DNA from: Conexibacter sp. CPCC 205762
GTDB taxonomy: Bacteria > Actinomycetota > Thermoleophilia > Solirubrobacterales > Solirubrobacteraceae
DNA length: 64,000 nt
Reading direction: 5' to 3'
Assembly (NCBI RefSeq): GCF_030646155.1
Contig: NZ_JAUTDN010000015.1
Location: forward strand, 42,788 to 106,787
A program made the position numbers and the translations under genes. The notes under the pieces were generated by a model. That model was not told the DNA's origin, did not search any database, and saw only the letters and a program-made list of their open reading frames with translations. Below, piece by piece: positions 8,807 to 17,427 of this stretch (within the stretch, counting starts at the first letter, position 1; each line of letters starts with the position of its first letter).

Positions 8807-9211
8807 ATGGCCGGGACAGGCGACGTGGTGAAGCAGCACATCGAGGCGTTCAACGCCAGAGACGTCGCAGGGGAGCCGTGGGCGGCCGACGCGGAGATGA
8901 CGGCACCCGGCGCGAGCGTGAGCGGCCGCGACGCGGTGCTCGGCTTCCTCGGCGTCTTCCACGAGGCGTTCTCCGACGGCCGGCTCGTGATCCAGAAGCT
9001 GATCGTCGACGGCGCCTCAGCCGCGGCCGAAGGCCGCTTCGTCGGCACCCACGACGGCGTCCTGCACACCCCGAACGGTGACGTCCCCGCCACCGGCCGC
9101 GCGATCGACTTCCGCTGGGCGGCGGCGTACGAGGTCAACGGCGAGGAGCTGCTCTCCGAGCACCTCTACTTCGATCAGCAGGAGTTCCTGACGCAGCTTG
9201 GGTTGGTGTAG
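8807..9211 (+). CDS. SnoaL-like / nuclear transport factor 2 fold protein
   Basis: The protein has 134 residues, the normal size for SnoaL-like alpha+beta-barrel proteins. The sequence starts VVKQHIEAFNARD, a typical first helix of the family, and ends with YEVNGEELLSEHLYFDQQEF, the usual last strands. Members include polyketide cyclases, ester cyclases and many uncharacterised small proteins, so the substrate cannot be given. The ATG has GAGGAG upstream at suitable spacing. It is transcribed divergently from the Kelch protein across about 140 bases. Confidence 0.75.
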   Translation: MAGTGDVVKQHIEAFNARDVAGEPWAADAEMTAPGASVSGRDAVLGFLGVFHEAFSDGRLVIQKLIVDGASAAAEGRFVGTHDGVLHTPNGDVPATGRAIDFRWAAAYEVNGEELLSEHLYFDQQEFLTQLGLV

Positions 9212-9364
9212 GGGCAGCGGAGGACAAGCGAGAGCGCCGCTCCACCCGCCTGGACAGCCCCGCTGCGGGATTTCGAGTCCCGGCGCCCCGACGAGCAGTT
9301 TCCCCCTGTCGTACTGACCAGCGGGCGCGGGAACTCGTCGCACGAGCCCCCGCGACCGCCCGGC

Positions 9365-11389
9365 TCAGTCGACGAGCAGCGCGTCGAAGGCGATCCAGGT
9401 GCCGCTCGAGGCCGCGTTCTTGCTGCCGCTCACCTTGATCGTGATCGAGTGTCTGCCGTACGGCAGCGTGCCGGTGTCGAAGACCTGCGCGTGCCAGGTC
9501 GCCGACGCCGCGTAGAGGTCGACGTTGACGGGCGTGCCGCCGTCAACGGAGACCGACGCGATCCCGTAGCTCGGCAGCTTCGGCGCGATCACTCTGCCGC
9601 GCGTGCCGGTGAAGGGGATCGTGAGCGTGTTGCCGGTGCCGTTGTCGTGGTGGTGGGTGCCGCCCATGTCGGCGCCCCAGTCGCGGCCCCACGTGCCGAC
9701 GGTGCGCAGCGACGGGTCTTCGTTGCCGACGACCTGGCCGCGCAGCTCGACGTCGTCGATCAGCGCCCAGCCGCTCGTCGCCGTGCCGCGGTCGATGCCG
9801 ACGTGGACGCGACCGCAGCTGCTCGTGACCGTGATCGGCAGCGAGATCCGTCTCGCGCTCGTGGTGGAGACGGTCGTCTGCGCCAGCGTCGTGTTCGTGC
9901 AGGTGTCCTGCGCGAGCAGGCGGAACGGCTGGCCGCTGGTGACGACGGTCGCGTCGAGCGTGTATCTCGCCGCGCCTGTGATCCCGACCAGCGGCAGGCC
10001 GAGGTCGCTCGCGCTCTCGAGCCCGACCCCCTGCACGAGGCTGGTCGTCGTCGTGCCGCTCGGCAGCACGAAGCCCGCCCAGCCGCCGTTCGCTCTCAGC
10101 GCCGTGCCGGCCGCCGACGGCAGGCTCGACGGATCGTTCGTCGCGCCGCCGACGCCGCCGATCGACCACCACGCGCTGCCGGTCCGCTCGAAGTCGCCGT
10201 TCATCACCGACGGCGTGTTTCTGATCACGCCCGGCGCGCCGCTCAGGCCGCCGAAGGTCGAGTCGGTGAAGGTCGCGCCGACCCAGGTCGGGAAGTTGGG
10301 GATTCTGTTTCTCGAGACGAAGGTGTTGTTCCACATCGAGAAGCGCGTCATCGGCGACTGGTCGCCGCGGTCGGTGTCCTGGAAGTATCTTCTCGTCCCT
10401 CTCCAGGGGTTGTCGCAGCGGCAGTCGACCGCCTGCGCGACGTCGGCGATGAACGTGTTGTCGTGGATCGAGACGTCGGAGATCTCGACGTTGCGCTGGT
10501 CGGGGTCGAGCGAGCCCCACGGGATCAGCGTGAAGGCGTTCTGCTCGCCGAAGTCGACGACCTCGTTGTTGGCGATCTCGATGTAGCGCGCCGCGCCGCC
10601 CACGTCCGGCGCGCGCCACGGGGCGACGAAGCGTGGGTCGGCGTAGCTGACGGCGATGTAGAGCCCGTCGTCGCCGGCGTTGATGTGGTTGTAGAGGACC
10701 TTGACGTGCTGCGAGCCGGTGATGTTGACGCCGTCGCTGCCGAGGCTGCCGGCCTTCGAGTTGAGGTACGTGCCGGTGATGTCGCAGGAGTTCGCGCGCA
10801 CGAGCGTGATGTTGAACCCGATCGTGTTCTGCGTCGTGACGTTGTTGATCCAGCATCTGTCGACGTCGCGGAAGCCGATCGCGTCGAGGCGGATGTCGAG
10901 GGCCGGGCTGACGGCGACGCCGAGCTCGATCGTCCCTCTGCCGCTCGTCGTCAGCGTCACGTTTCTGGCGTTCGCGGCGAAGACGAACGGCTGGTTGTGG
11001 AAGGCGTTGGAGTCCCAGTTGAGGTTCGAGCCGGGGACGTCCGGGCCGAGCGCCGGCGGCGTGTCGTAGTGGCTGACGTCGAGGCTCTGTCTCAGCGTTC
11101 CGTCGAGCTGGAAGACGACGTTGGAGCGCAGCCGGATCCCGCCGCTGAGGAAGGTTCTGCCGGCCGGCACGAGGACGGTGCCGCCGCCGGCCGCGGAGGC
11201 GTCCTCGATCGCCTGCTGGATCGCGAGGCGGTCGTTCGTGACGCCGTCGCCTCTGGCGAGGTAGGGCGCGGCGGTGACGTCGTACGTTCTGGCGGCGGCG
11301 AGCGCCGGCAGGGCGAGGCAGAGCAGCAGCGCGGCGAGGAGGGCGCGGACGGTCCTCCGGCCGCGTCCCTCCGGACGATGCAGGTGCAT
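9365..11389 (-). CDS. Exported right-handed beta-helix protein (pectate-lyase-like / GH28-like)
   Basis: The protein has 674 residues. A signal peptide (1 to about 34) is followed by the start typical of Pectate_lyase_3 proteins (ARGDGVTNDRLAIQQAIEDA). A beta-helix of about 380 residues then has repeated Asn-rich turns (NNVTTQNTIGFNITLV, GSDGVNITGSQHVKV, NAGDDGLYIAVSY). The NAGDDG-type turn recalls the acidic catalytic region of family 28 glycoside hydrolases, but assignment to a linkage is not possible. Two C-terminal beta-sandwich domains (about 415-550 and 560-674) look like carbohydrate-binding modules. The ATG has GGGGAGA 7 bases upstream. It is probably a secreted polysaccharide-degrading enzyme. 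It is divergent from a lipoprotein gene, with a TTGACA promoter in the gap. Confidence 0.82.
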   Translation of the reverse strand: MHLHRPEGRGRRTVRALLAALLLCLALPALAAARTYDVTAAPYLARGDGVTNDRLAIQQAIEDASAAGGGTVLVPAGRTFLSGGIRLRSNVVFQLDGTLRQSLDVSHYDTPPALGPDVPGSNLNWDSNAFHNQPFVFAANARNVTLTTSGRGTIELGVAVSPALDIRLDAIGFRDVDRCWINNVTTQNTIGFNITLVRANSCDITGTYLNSKAGSLGSDGVNITGSQHVKVLYNHINAGDDGLYIAVSYADPRFVAPWRAPDVGGAARYIEIANNEVVDFGEQNAFTLIPWGSLDPDQRNVEISDVSIHDNTFIADVAQAVDCRCDNPWRGTRRYFQDTDRGDQSPMTRFSMWNNTFVSRNRIPNFPTWVGATFTDSTFGGLSGAPGVIRNTPSVMNGDFERTGSAWWSIGGVGGATNDPSSLPSAAGTALRANGGWAGFVLPSGTTTTSLVQGVGLESASDLGLPLVGITGAARYTLDATVVTSGQPFRLLAQDTCTNTTLAQTTVSTTSARRISLPITVTSSCGRVHVGIDRGTATSGWALIDDVELRGQVVGNEDPSLRTVGTWGRDWGADMGGTHHHDNGTGNTLTIPFTGTRGRVIAPKLPSYGIASVSVDGGTPVNVDLYAASATWHAQVFDTGTLPYGRHSITIKVSGSKNAASSGTWIAFDALLVD

Positions 11390-11474
11390 GGCGTCGATCT
11401 CCCCGCGACGGCAGGTGTGGATCGCCGGTGCACGAGGGCGGGCCGTCGCGTCGCCACCCCCAGCAACGGCGACG

Positions 11475-11503
11475 AGAATGCCATAGCATGTGTCATATGT
11501 CAA
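11475..11503 (-). promoter_or_regulatory. Promoter of the beta-helix gene with a TGTCA-N2-TGTCA site
   Basis: Read on the minus strand, TTGACA (11498-11503) and CATTCT (11475-11480) are 17 bases apart, a good sigma-70-type promoter for the beta-helix gene, giving a leader of about 80 bases. The -35 lies inside TTGACATATGACA. The same 13-base motif with one change (TTGACATGTGACA) forms the -35 of the ArsR-SRPBCC gene at 12403, so both may be bound by the same regulator. Confidence 0.5.
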
Positions 11504-12269
11504 AATTGGTGCGGAACCGGTCACTGCGGGCGCGTGCACGTGCCAGACTGAGTCGATCGTCACCTTCCTCCTGCATCGTCGCGGCCGAGCGCACGTCGCG
11601 CTCGCGGTTCTCATCGCACTGACGCTGCTGGCCGGCGCCGGCTGTGGAAGCGGCGGCGACGAGGGCGACGGCCCGCTCGCGCTGACGGAGCGAGACGACG
11701 CCGGCGACGTGCTCGACATGCGTGCCGTCGAGCGGCTGGACGACGACGAGTGGGACGAGGCGACCATCGAGTCGTTGACGACCGACGGACAGCCCGGCCT
11801 GGACCTGCGCGGCGCCGGACTGGCGGTGAAGGACCGGACCCTGCGTCTCGACGTGGAGACCGAGGGCCCGATCCGGACCGGCACGTTCGGGCTGACCGCG
11901 TCGACCAAGGCGAGCTGCGGGAGTGCTCAGCTGACCGTTTCCATCCACGTGAGGGAGGGCGGGACGACGGTCAAGGCGACTGATCTCCCGCACGGCCGCG
12001 GCAGACGGGTCGAGGCGACGGTGAAGGTGGACGGCGAGCACCTGACGCTCTCCCTGCCCCTGCTGACCTCGGCACGCTTCGAAGACTGGACGGTGTCGAG
12101 CACAGATGCCGCGTCGTCTCGCCTCGAGCGCTCCCGCTACGGGGACTACGTCCCGGACCAGGTCATCGAGGGCGCCTATTTCACCCGCGGGACGGGCACG
12201 CCGAACTACGCGGGCACGTTCGGGGATGAGCCCTGCGGCCCGCCCGATCCGCCGCTGCTCGCGCACTAG
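11490..12269 (+). CDS. Putative lipoprotein of unknown function
   Basis: A hydrophobic segment VALAVLIALTLLAGAGC ends in a lipobox (LAGAGC, cysteine near residue 52), so the protein is probably lipid-anchored outside the membrane. The mature part of about 208 residues is acidic and beta-rich, with one internal cysteine pair candidate and a C-terminal CGPPDPP. I recognise no family. The GTG at 11490 is the only usual start codon after an in-frame TAG at 11484, which leaves an unusually long 36-residue stretch before the hydrophobic core. A later non-standard start is possible. The GTG overlaps the TGTCA-N2-TGTCA site. Confidence 0.65.
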   Translation: MSYVKIGAEPVTAGACTCQTESIVTFLLHRRGRAHVALAVLIALTLLAGAGCGSGGDEGDGPLALTERDDAGDVLDMRAVERLDDDEWDEATIESLTTDGQPGLDLRGAGLAVKDRTLRLDVETEGPIRTGTFGLTASTKASCGSAQLTVSIHVREGGTTVKATDLPHGRGRRVEATVKVDGEHLTLSLPLLTSARFEDWTVSSTDAASSRLERSRYGDYVPDQVIEGAYFTRGTGTPNYAGTFGDEPCGPPDPPLLAH

Positions 12270-12402
12270 GCGCCCCGACTCAGCTGCGAATCAGGACCCG
12301 CCTTCCTCGCCCGGCCCGGAGAAGCGGCGCGGGTCGTACGGGCGCGTGCCGGGCTCGCAGTGGTAGCACCGCTCGGTCGTCGACCAGCACGGACACTGAA
12401 GC

Positions 12403-12432
12403 TTGACATGTGACAAAAAGGTCACCTATTGT
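12403..12432 (+). promoter_or_regulatory. Leaderless promoter and probable operator of the ArsR-SRPBCC gene
   Basis: TTGACA (12403-12408) and TATTGT (12427-12432) are 18 bases apart and the ATG begins 7 bases after the -10, so transcription should start at or next to the start codon. The -35 is part of TTGACATGTGACA, which matches the motif in the promoter of the beta-helix gene. ArsR-type repressors often bind such repeats over their own promoter, so autoregulation is a reasonable inference. Confidence 0.6.
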
Positions 12433-12439
12433 CCAAGCC

Positions 12440-13249
12440 ATGGACGCGGTCTTCAAGGCGCTCGCGGATCCGACCCGGCGGGAGCTGCTCGACGAGCTGT
12501 TCCGGCAGGACGGCCAGAGCCTCGGCGCGCTCGAACAGCGGCTGCCGATGACGCGCTTCGGCGTGATGAAGCACCTCAGAGTGCTGCAGGAAGCCGGGCT
12601 GATCACCGCGCGCAAGCAGGGCCGGGAGAAGCTCCACTTCCTCAACCCGGTCCCGATCCGGCTCGTCCACGACCGCTGGGTGAGCAAGTACGCAGCGCCC
12701 TGGGCGGCGACGCTGAGCGCGCTGAAACAGACGCTGGAGGACGAGACGATGAGCACGGTCAAGACGGTCTCCTGGAGCGACGGAACCGCCCCGGTGGCGA
12801 GCGGCACGGCGGTCTTCGAGGTCTTCGTCAAGACGACCCCGGAGCGGCTGTGGGAGGCGATCACCGACCCGCAGCAGCGGGCGAAGTACAGCTTTGGCGT
12901 GGAGACGCACTCGGACTGGACGCCCGGCTCCGACTACAGCGCGGGCGTCCCGGGCGTCGTCGACATCGCCTCCGGCACGAACGTCGAGGTCGACCCGCCG
13001 CGGCTGCTGGTGCAGACCTTCGACGCGCTCTGGAGCGACGACGTCAAGGCGCAGGGCACGACCCGCGTCACCTGGGAGATCGAGCCGGTCGGCAGTTCCT
13101 GCCGTCTCACGGTCACCCACGACCAGCTGCCCGCGAGCGCGCACTCGGAGCTGTACGGCGGCTGGCCGATGATCCTCTCCGGCCTCAAGACCTGGATCGA
13201 GACCGGCGAGCTGCTCGATACGCCCGGCTCGCTGCGCTACGCCGGCTGA
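12440..13249 (+). CDS. ArsR-type regulator fused to an SRPBCC (AHSA1-like) domain
   Basis: The protein has 269 residues in two parts. Residues 1 to about 90 form an ArsR winged helix (FKALADPTRRELLDELF, then MTRFGVMKHLRVLQEAGLI). It lacks an obvious metal-binding CxC pair in the recognition region. Residues about 110-265 form an SRPBCC/AHSA1-like ligand-binding domain (VFVKTTPERLWEAITDP, later GWPMILSGLKTWIETG). In most genomes such pairs are separate neighbouring genes; here they are one reading frame. The SRPBCC part may sense a hydrophobic ligand. The ATG at 12440 matches the family start and is the predicted +1 of the promoter. The stop lies two bases from the stop of the convergent DUF11 protein gene. 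Confidence 0.85.
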   Translation: MDAVFKALADPTRRELLDELFRQDGQSLGALEQRLPMTRFGVMKHLRVLQEAGLITARKQGREKLHFLNPVPIRLVHDRWVSKYAAPWAATLSALKQTLEDETMSTVKTVSWSDGTAPVASGTAVFEVFVKTTPERLWEAITDPQQRAKYSFGVETHSDWTPGSDYSAGVPGVVDIASGTNVEVDPPRLLVQTFDALWSDDVKAQGTTRVTWEIEPVGSSCRLTVTHDQLPASAHSELYGGWPMILSGLKTWIETGELLDTPGSLRYAG

Positions 13250-13251
13250 CC

Positions 13252-15561
13252 TCAGCAGGCGGCTCGCGCACGCGGCGCGCCGGCGGCGGCAGCGGCGGAG
13301 ACGGCCGCGTCGCACCCCGGCGGCGCGAGCGGGCGGATCAGGACCGCCGCGGAGGCGGTGCCGGCGGCGCGTGCGTTGGCGGCGCTCACGCGGGCGCGGT
13401 TGAGCACGCTGCGCGCGTCGGTGAAGCCGTCGCCGACGCGCGCGGTGACGGTGACGACGAACTCCCGCCCCGGCGCGAGCGGCGTGCGCAGGGTCCAGCA
13501 CAGCGGTCTCGCCGCACGCGCGCCCGGCATGTCACCGCCCGCCGAGGCGACCGGCCCGGCCGCCGCGCCGTCCGGATGCCGGGCGCCGACGCGCGCCCGC
13601 GCCGCCCCGCTCACCAGCTGCACCCCCACCCCCGGCCTGTCGCAGATCCGCACGCCGCGAGCGGGCACGCCGCCGTCGGAGAGCGCCGTCAGCGTGTAGC
13701 GGACGAGCGCGCCGGGTCGCGCGACGCGCGCCGAGGCGCGCTTGGTGAGCGTCACCCGCGCGCCCGCGAGCGCCCGGCCGAGGCCGCGCACGACCACCCT
13801 CCGCGCCGCCACGCCGTCGCCGCGGACCGTCACCGCCGGCCGCACCTGCGCGCCGGCGCGCAGACCGTTCACCCGCACCCGCACGCGCGCCGCCGCGCCC
13901 GGCGCCAGCGAGCCGACCGTGCAGCGGACCGTCGACCCGCGCGGCGCGCCGCAGCGGCCGCCGGCGATCGTCGCGCCGAGCACCTGCGCGCCGGGCACGC
14001 TCACCACGACCGAGACGTCCTCGATCGCCGCAGCGGTCGTGTTGCGGACCGAGAACGCGACGACCGCCGGCTCGCCCGCGACCGGCCGCGACGGCGCGAT
14101 CGACGGCGTCACGATCGCCAGCGGCGGCTCCTCGACCGCCGGCGGAACGGGCGTAAGAACCGGCACGCGTACGACCGTCCGCACCGCGTTGGACGAAGCA
14201 GCGACCGGCTGACGCGCCACCACCCCGACCCCGCTCGCCGACGCGCTGTTGACGATCGCGAAGCCGTCCGCGACCTGTCCCACGCGCACCTCGAAGACTG
14301 CGGTCGCCGCCGCGCCCGGCGCCAGTGCGCCGAGCGGGACCGAGGACGCGCCGGCCGCGGCCGTCCCGGCCGGCGCCGGATCGCTGACGACGACGTCCTC
14401 GGCGACGTCGTCGCCGTTGTTGGTGACCGTCACCGAGTAGCGCAGCAGGTCGCCCGGCGCCGCGACGGAGCCGTCGCCGCCGGTCGTCACGTTCGCGACC
14501 GTCTTCGACGCCGCCAACGCCGGTGCCGACAGATCGGTCGCGAGCGAGACCATCTGCGTCAGGTACTGGTCGAGCGTCGTCGACAGCTCCAGCGTCGCGC
14601 TCGTCGCGCCGTTGGCGATCAGGCCGGTCGTGACGATCCGGTCGGCGTCGAAGCCGAGCTGGTTGACGTAGCCGGGCGTCCGCGTCGCGACCGAGTCGAC
14701 GCCCTCGAACGAGATCGAGCTGTTGAAGAGGTTGTTGGCCGGGTTGGCCGCGTCGGTCAGCGGCTGGCCGCCGAGCAGCCCGCGGTCGCCGGCGCTGCCG
14801 CGGTCGCCCTCGTAGGCGACGAGCCCGACGGCCGTCCGCACCGCGCCGGTGCGCGGCGTCACGAAGCCGCTGACGGTCAGCGCCAGCGGCGGGTCGCCCT
14901 GCTGGATCGTCGCGAGCCCGTCGAAGACGGTCAGGTTGCGCAGCGGCTGGGTCGCCGATCTGTAGACGATCACGAGCCCCCAGCCGGCGTAGCGGTCGAG
15001 GCCGGTGCCGGCCTGCACGTTGGCGACGGTGTACTGCCCGGCCCCGCCGGCGACCACCTGCGCGGTCACGTCGGCGAAGCCGCCGTAGGCGCCCGGCACG
15101 GCCGCGGAGTCGGCGACCGAGCCGCTCACCGGCACGTACCCGCCCGAGGCTGGCGTCCGCAGCAGCACCGCGCCGCGCGCGCCGGCCGCGGGCGCCACCG
15201 CCCCTCTCGTCCCCGCCGTCACGCGCCCGCCCCAGTAGAGCCCGGCGAACAGCACCTGCGCGTCCGCAGGCGGCGCGAACGAGGCCGTCGAGGAGTCGAA
15301 CGTCGTCGGGTCGCCGTCGACGTCGACGTACGTCATCGCGTAGCCGTTGTTGTTGAGCGCGGCACCCGTGGCCGTCCCCGCCTGCGCGCCCGCGCAGGCC
15401 GGCTCGGCCGCCGGGCACGTCATCAGCGTGTTGCCGGTGACCCAGGTCGCGCCCGTGTCGTTGGTCGTGTAGCGGATCGCGAACGGCTGCTCGACGACCG
15501 CGCCCGCGGAGGAGCAGACGACCAGCAGCGCGACCCACGCGACCATCACCGCACGTACCAC
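13252..15561 (-). CDS. Exported surface protein with DUF11-type repeats
   Basis: The protein has 769 residues. A signal peptide is followed by an N-terminal beta domain of about 300 residues containing YVDVDGDPTTFDSSTA and FAGLYWGG, as in actinobacterial DUF11 surface proteins. Three Ig-like or DUF11-like repeats follow: about 395-485 (YSVTVTNNGDDVAEDVVVSD), about 515-600 and about 620-735. No LPXTG signal or C-terminal membrane helix is visible, so attachment to the wall is uncertain. The GTG at 15561 is used; an ATG five codons later would keep most of the signal peptide. AGGCGG lies some distance upstream, so the start is not certain. A role in the cell envelope is inferred only from the domains. 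Confidence 0.75.
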   Translation of the reverse strand: MVRAVMVAWVALLVVCSSAGAVVEQPFAIRYTTNDTGATWVTGNTLMTCPAAEPACAGAQAGTATGAALNNNGYAMTYVDVDGDPTTFDSSTASFAPPADAQVLFAGLYWGGRVTAGTRGAVAPAAGARGAVLLRTPASGGYVPVSGSVADSAAVPGAYGGFADVTAQVVAGGAGQYTVANVQAGTGLDRYAGWGLVIVYRSATQPLRNLTVFDGLATIQQGDPPLALTVSGFVTPRTGAVRTAVGLVAYEGDRGSAGDRGLLGGQPLTDAANPANNLFNSSISFEGVDSVATRTPGYVNQLGFDADRIVTTGLIANGATSATLELSTTLDQYLTQMVSLATDLSAPALAASKTVANVTTGGDGSVAAPGDLLRYSVTVTNNGDDVAEDVVVSDPAPAGTAAAGASSVPLGALAPGAAATAVFEVRVGQVADGFAIVNSASASGVGVVARQPVAASSNAVRTVVRVPVLTPVPPAVEEPPLAIVTPSIAPSRPVAGEPAVVAFSVRNTTAAAIEDVSVVVSVPGAQVLGATIAGGRCGAPRGSTVRCTVGSLAPGAAARVRVRVNGLRAGAQVRPAVTVRGDGVAARRVVVRGLGRALAGARVTLTKRASARVARPGALVRYTLTALSDGGVPARGVRICDRPGVGVQLVSGAARARVGARHPDGAAAGPVASAGGDMPGARAARPLCWTLRTPLAPGREFVVTVTARVGDGFTDARSVLNRARVSAANARAAGTASAAVLIRPLAPPGCDAAVSAAAAAGAPRARAAC

Positions 15562-15663
15562 GCAGCGTTGCTACCCGCCTGAACAACTGGTTGAAGCCGA
15601 TCCGGCTCCCCTGCAAGCGACCGTGCAGAAGCCCCGTTTCCTCCCGGCGGCTAGCCTCCCGGC

Positions 15664-16953
15664 ATGGCCGAGATCCTGCCGCTCACCGCGCTGCACTACG
15701 ACGCCGCCGTCGCCGGCGACTACGACGCGCTCGTCAGCCCGCCCTACGACGTGATCGACGACGAGCAGCGCGCCGCGCTGGCCGCCCGCTCGCCGTACAA
15801 CGTCGTCGGGATCGACCTGCCGCAGGGCACGCAGGAGACCCCGGATCCGTACGCGCGCGCCGCCGAGCTGCTGCGCGCCTGGCAGGCCGACGGTGCCGTC
15901 ACGCACGACGACGTCCCCGCGATCTGGCCGCTGCAGCAGGAGTTCGTCGGCCCCGACGGCCGCAGACGGACGCGCAGCGGCTTCCTCTGCAGAGTCCGCG
16001 TCGAGTCCTACGGCGCCGGCCGCATCCGCCCGCACGAGCGCACCCATCCCGGCCCCAAGCAGGACCGCCTCGACCTGACGCGCGCCACCAGAGCCAACCT
16101 GAGCCCGATCTTCAGCCTCTTCTCCGACCCCGGCAACACCGCCTGGAGCGCGCTCCAGCCGCACGTCCGCACGAGCGCGCCGTTCGCGACCACCACCGAC
16201 GAGGACGGCACCGTCAACCGCCTCTGGCGCGTGACCGACCCGAACGCGCTGGAGACCGTCGTCGAGGCGGTCGCGCCGGCCGAGCTGCTGATCGCCGACG
16301 GCCACCACCGCTACGAGACCGCGCGCGCCTACGCGGACGAGGTCGGAGGCGGCGACGGCCCGCACCGCTGGGTGCTGATGTGCCTCGTCGCGCTGGAGGA
16401 TCCGGGCCTGACGGTCTTCCCGACCCACCGCCTCGTCAGCGGCGTCGAGAGCGGCTCCGGCCAGCAGGACGCGCTCGACCGCGTCATCCGCGAGCAGTTC
16501 GACGTGACCGAGCTGCCTGACCGCGGCTCGCTCGTGCCCGAGCCGCGCCGCGGCGACGAGCGCGTTCAGTTCGGCTACATGGACGCCGTCGGCCAGGTCC
16601 CGTTCATGCTCGCGCTGAAGGAGGACTCGATCGCCGAGCAGCTGCTGAGCGACCGCTCGGAGGCGTACCAGCAGCTCGACACGGCGGTGCTGGAGGCGGT
16701 CATCCTCAAGCACGCGCTCGGCATGAGCGACGAGCAGATCGACCACAGAGACGGGCTCGACTACGCGCGCGACTTCGACGAGGCGCTCGACCTGCTCGAC
16801 TCCGAGGAGGCCGACGCCGGCTTCTTCATGGCGCCGATGCCGATCGAGCAGGTCCAGGAGGTCGCGGAGGCCGGCGAGAGCATGCCGCCGAAGTCGACCT
16901 TCTTCTACCCGAAGGTTCCGACCGGCCTGCTCTTCAATCCACTGTTCGAATAG
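15664..16953 (+). CDS. DUF1015 family protein
   Basis: The protein has 429 residues, the usual length of the DUF1015 family. The N-terminus contains VSPPYDVIDDEQRAALA, the family's opening motif. DGHHRYETA near residue 212 resembles the nucleotide-handling motif of ParB/serine-kinase-like domains. The function of the family is not settled, and I do not assign a reaction. The ATG is preceded by TAGCCT with a gap of 6 bases and no Shine-Dalgarno, so the mRNA is probably leaderless. It is divergent from the DUF11 surface protein and is followed 58 bases later by the OsmC-like gene in the same direction. Confidence 0.88.
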   Translation: MAEILPLTALHYDAAVAGDYDALVSPPYDVIDDEQRAALAARSPYNVVGIDLPQGTQETPDPYARAAELLRAWQADGAVTHDDVPAIWPLQQEFVGPDGRRRTRSGFLCRVRVESYGAGRIRPHERTHPGPKQDRLDLTRATRANLSPIFSLFSDPGNTAWSALQPHVRTSAPFATTTDEDGTVNRLWRVTDPNALETVVEAVAPAELLIADGHHRYETARAYADEVGGGDGPHRWVLMCLVALEDPGLTVFPTHRLVSGVESGSGQQDALDRVIREQFDVTELPDRGSLVPEPRRGDERVQFGYMDAVGQVPFMLALKEDSIAEQLLSDRSEAYQQLDTAVLEAVILKHALGMSDEQIDHRDGLDYARDFDEALDLLDSEEADAGFFMAPMPIEQVQEVAEAGESMPPKSTFFYPKVPTGLLFNPLFE

Positions 16954-17011
16954 GGCCGAACGGCCCGCTACGATGGGCCGCTCTCTCCGCTCCCGACCAA
17001 TGAAGGACGAC

Positions 17012-17407
17012 ATGAAGGCGAACGCGCGACGAACCGGGACCTTCACGCACGAGATCGACGTGCGCGGCCACCAGATCATCGCGGACGAGCCTGCAGAGCA
17101 CGGCGGCGAGGACGACGGCCCCAGCGCGCAGGAGCTGCTCGCGGCCAGCCTCGCGGTCTGCACGGCGACGACGATCGAGATGTACGCGAAGCGCAAGGGC
17201 TGGGACATCGGCAAGATCGCGGTCGAGGCCGAGTACTCGCCCGCCGAGCGCGGCGCGCCGACCCGCTTCAGGCTGACGCTGAAGCTGCCCGCGAACCTGA
17301 CCGAGGAGCAGCTCGAGCGGCTGTCGGTGATCGCCGCCAAGTGCCCGGTCCACCGCACGCTCGACGGCGAGGTCATGTTCGACGAGCGGATCGAGCTGGT
17401 GGCCTGA
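17012..17407 (+). CDS. OsmC/Ohr-type peroxiredoxin-like protein
   Basis: The protein has 131 residues with both conserved cysteines of the OsmC fold: AVCTATTIEMYAKRKGWD and AAKCPVHRTLDGEV. Family members reduce organic hydroperoxides with the thiol pair. The shorter OsmC/YhfA branch fits better than Ohr, but the substrate is not determined. The ATG at 17012 is chosen because AAGGA lies 5-6 bases upstream; an ATG at 17000 in frame lacks one. A TACGAT -10 at about 16969-16974 would give a short leader. It lies just upstream of the Nudix gene. Confidence 0.88.
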   Translation: MKANARRTGTFTHEIDVRGHQIIADEPAEHGGEDDGPSAQELLAASLAVCTATTIEMYAKRKGWDIGKIAVEAEYSPAERGAPTRFRLTLKLPANLTEEQLERLSVIAAKCPVHRTLDGEVMFDERIELVA

Positions 17408-17427
17408 GCGCTTATCCTCGGCAGCGG

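Noticed and set aside
9270..9310. tRNA-like T arm (CGGGA-TTTCGAG-TCCCG) after the SnoaL-like gene
   Set aside because: The loop has one base too many for a canonical TTC loop, and no matching acceptor stem, D arm or anticodon arm is found upstream. It may be a chance hairpin.
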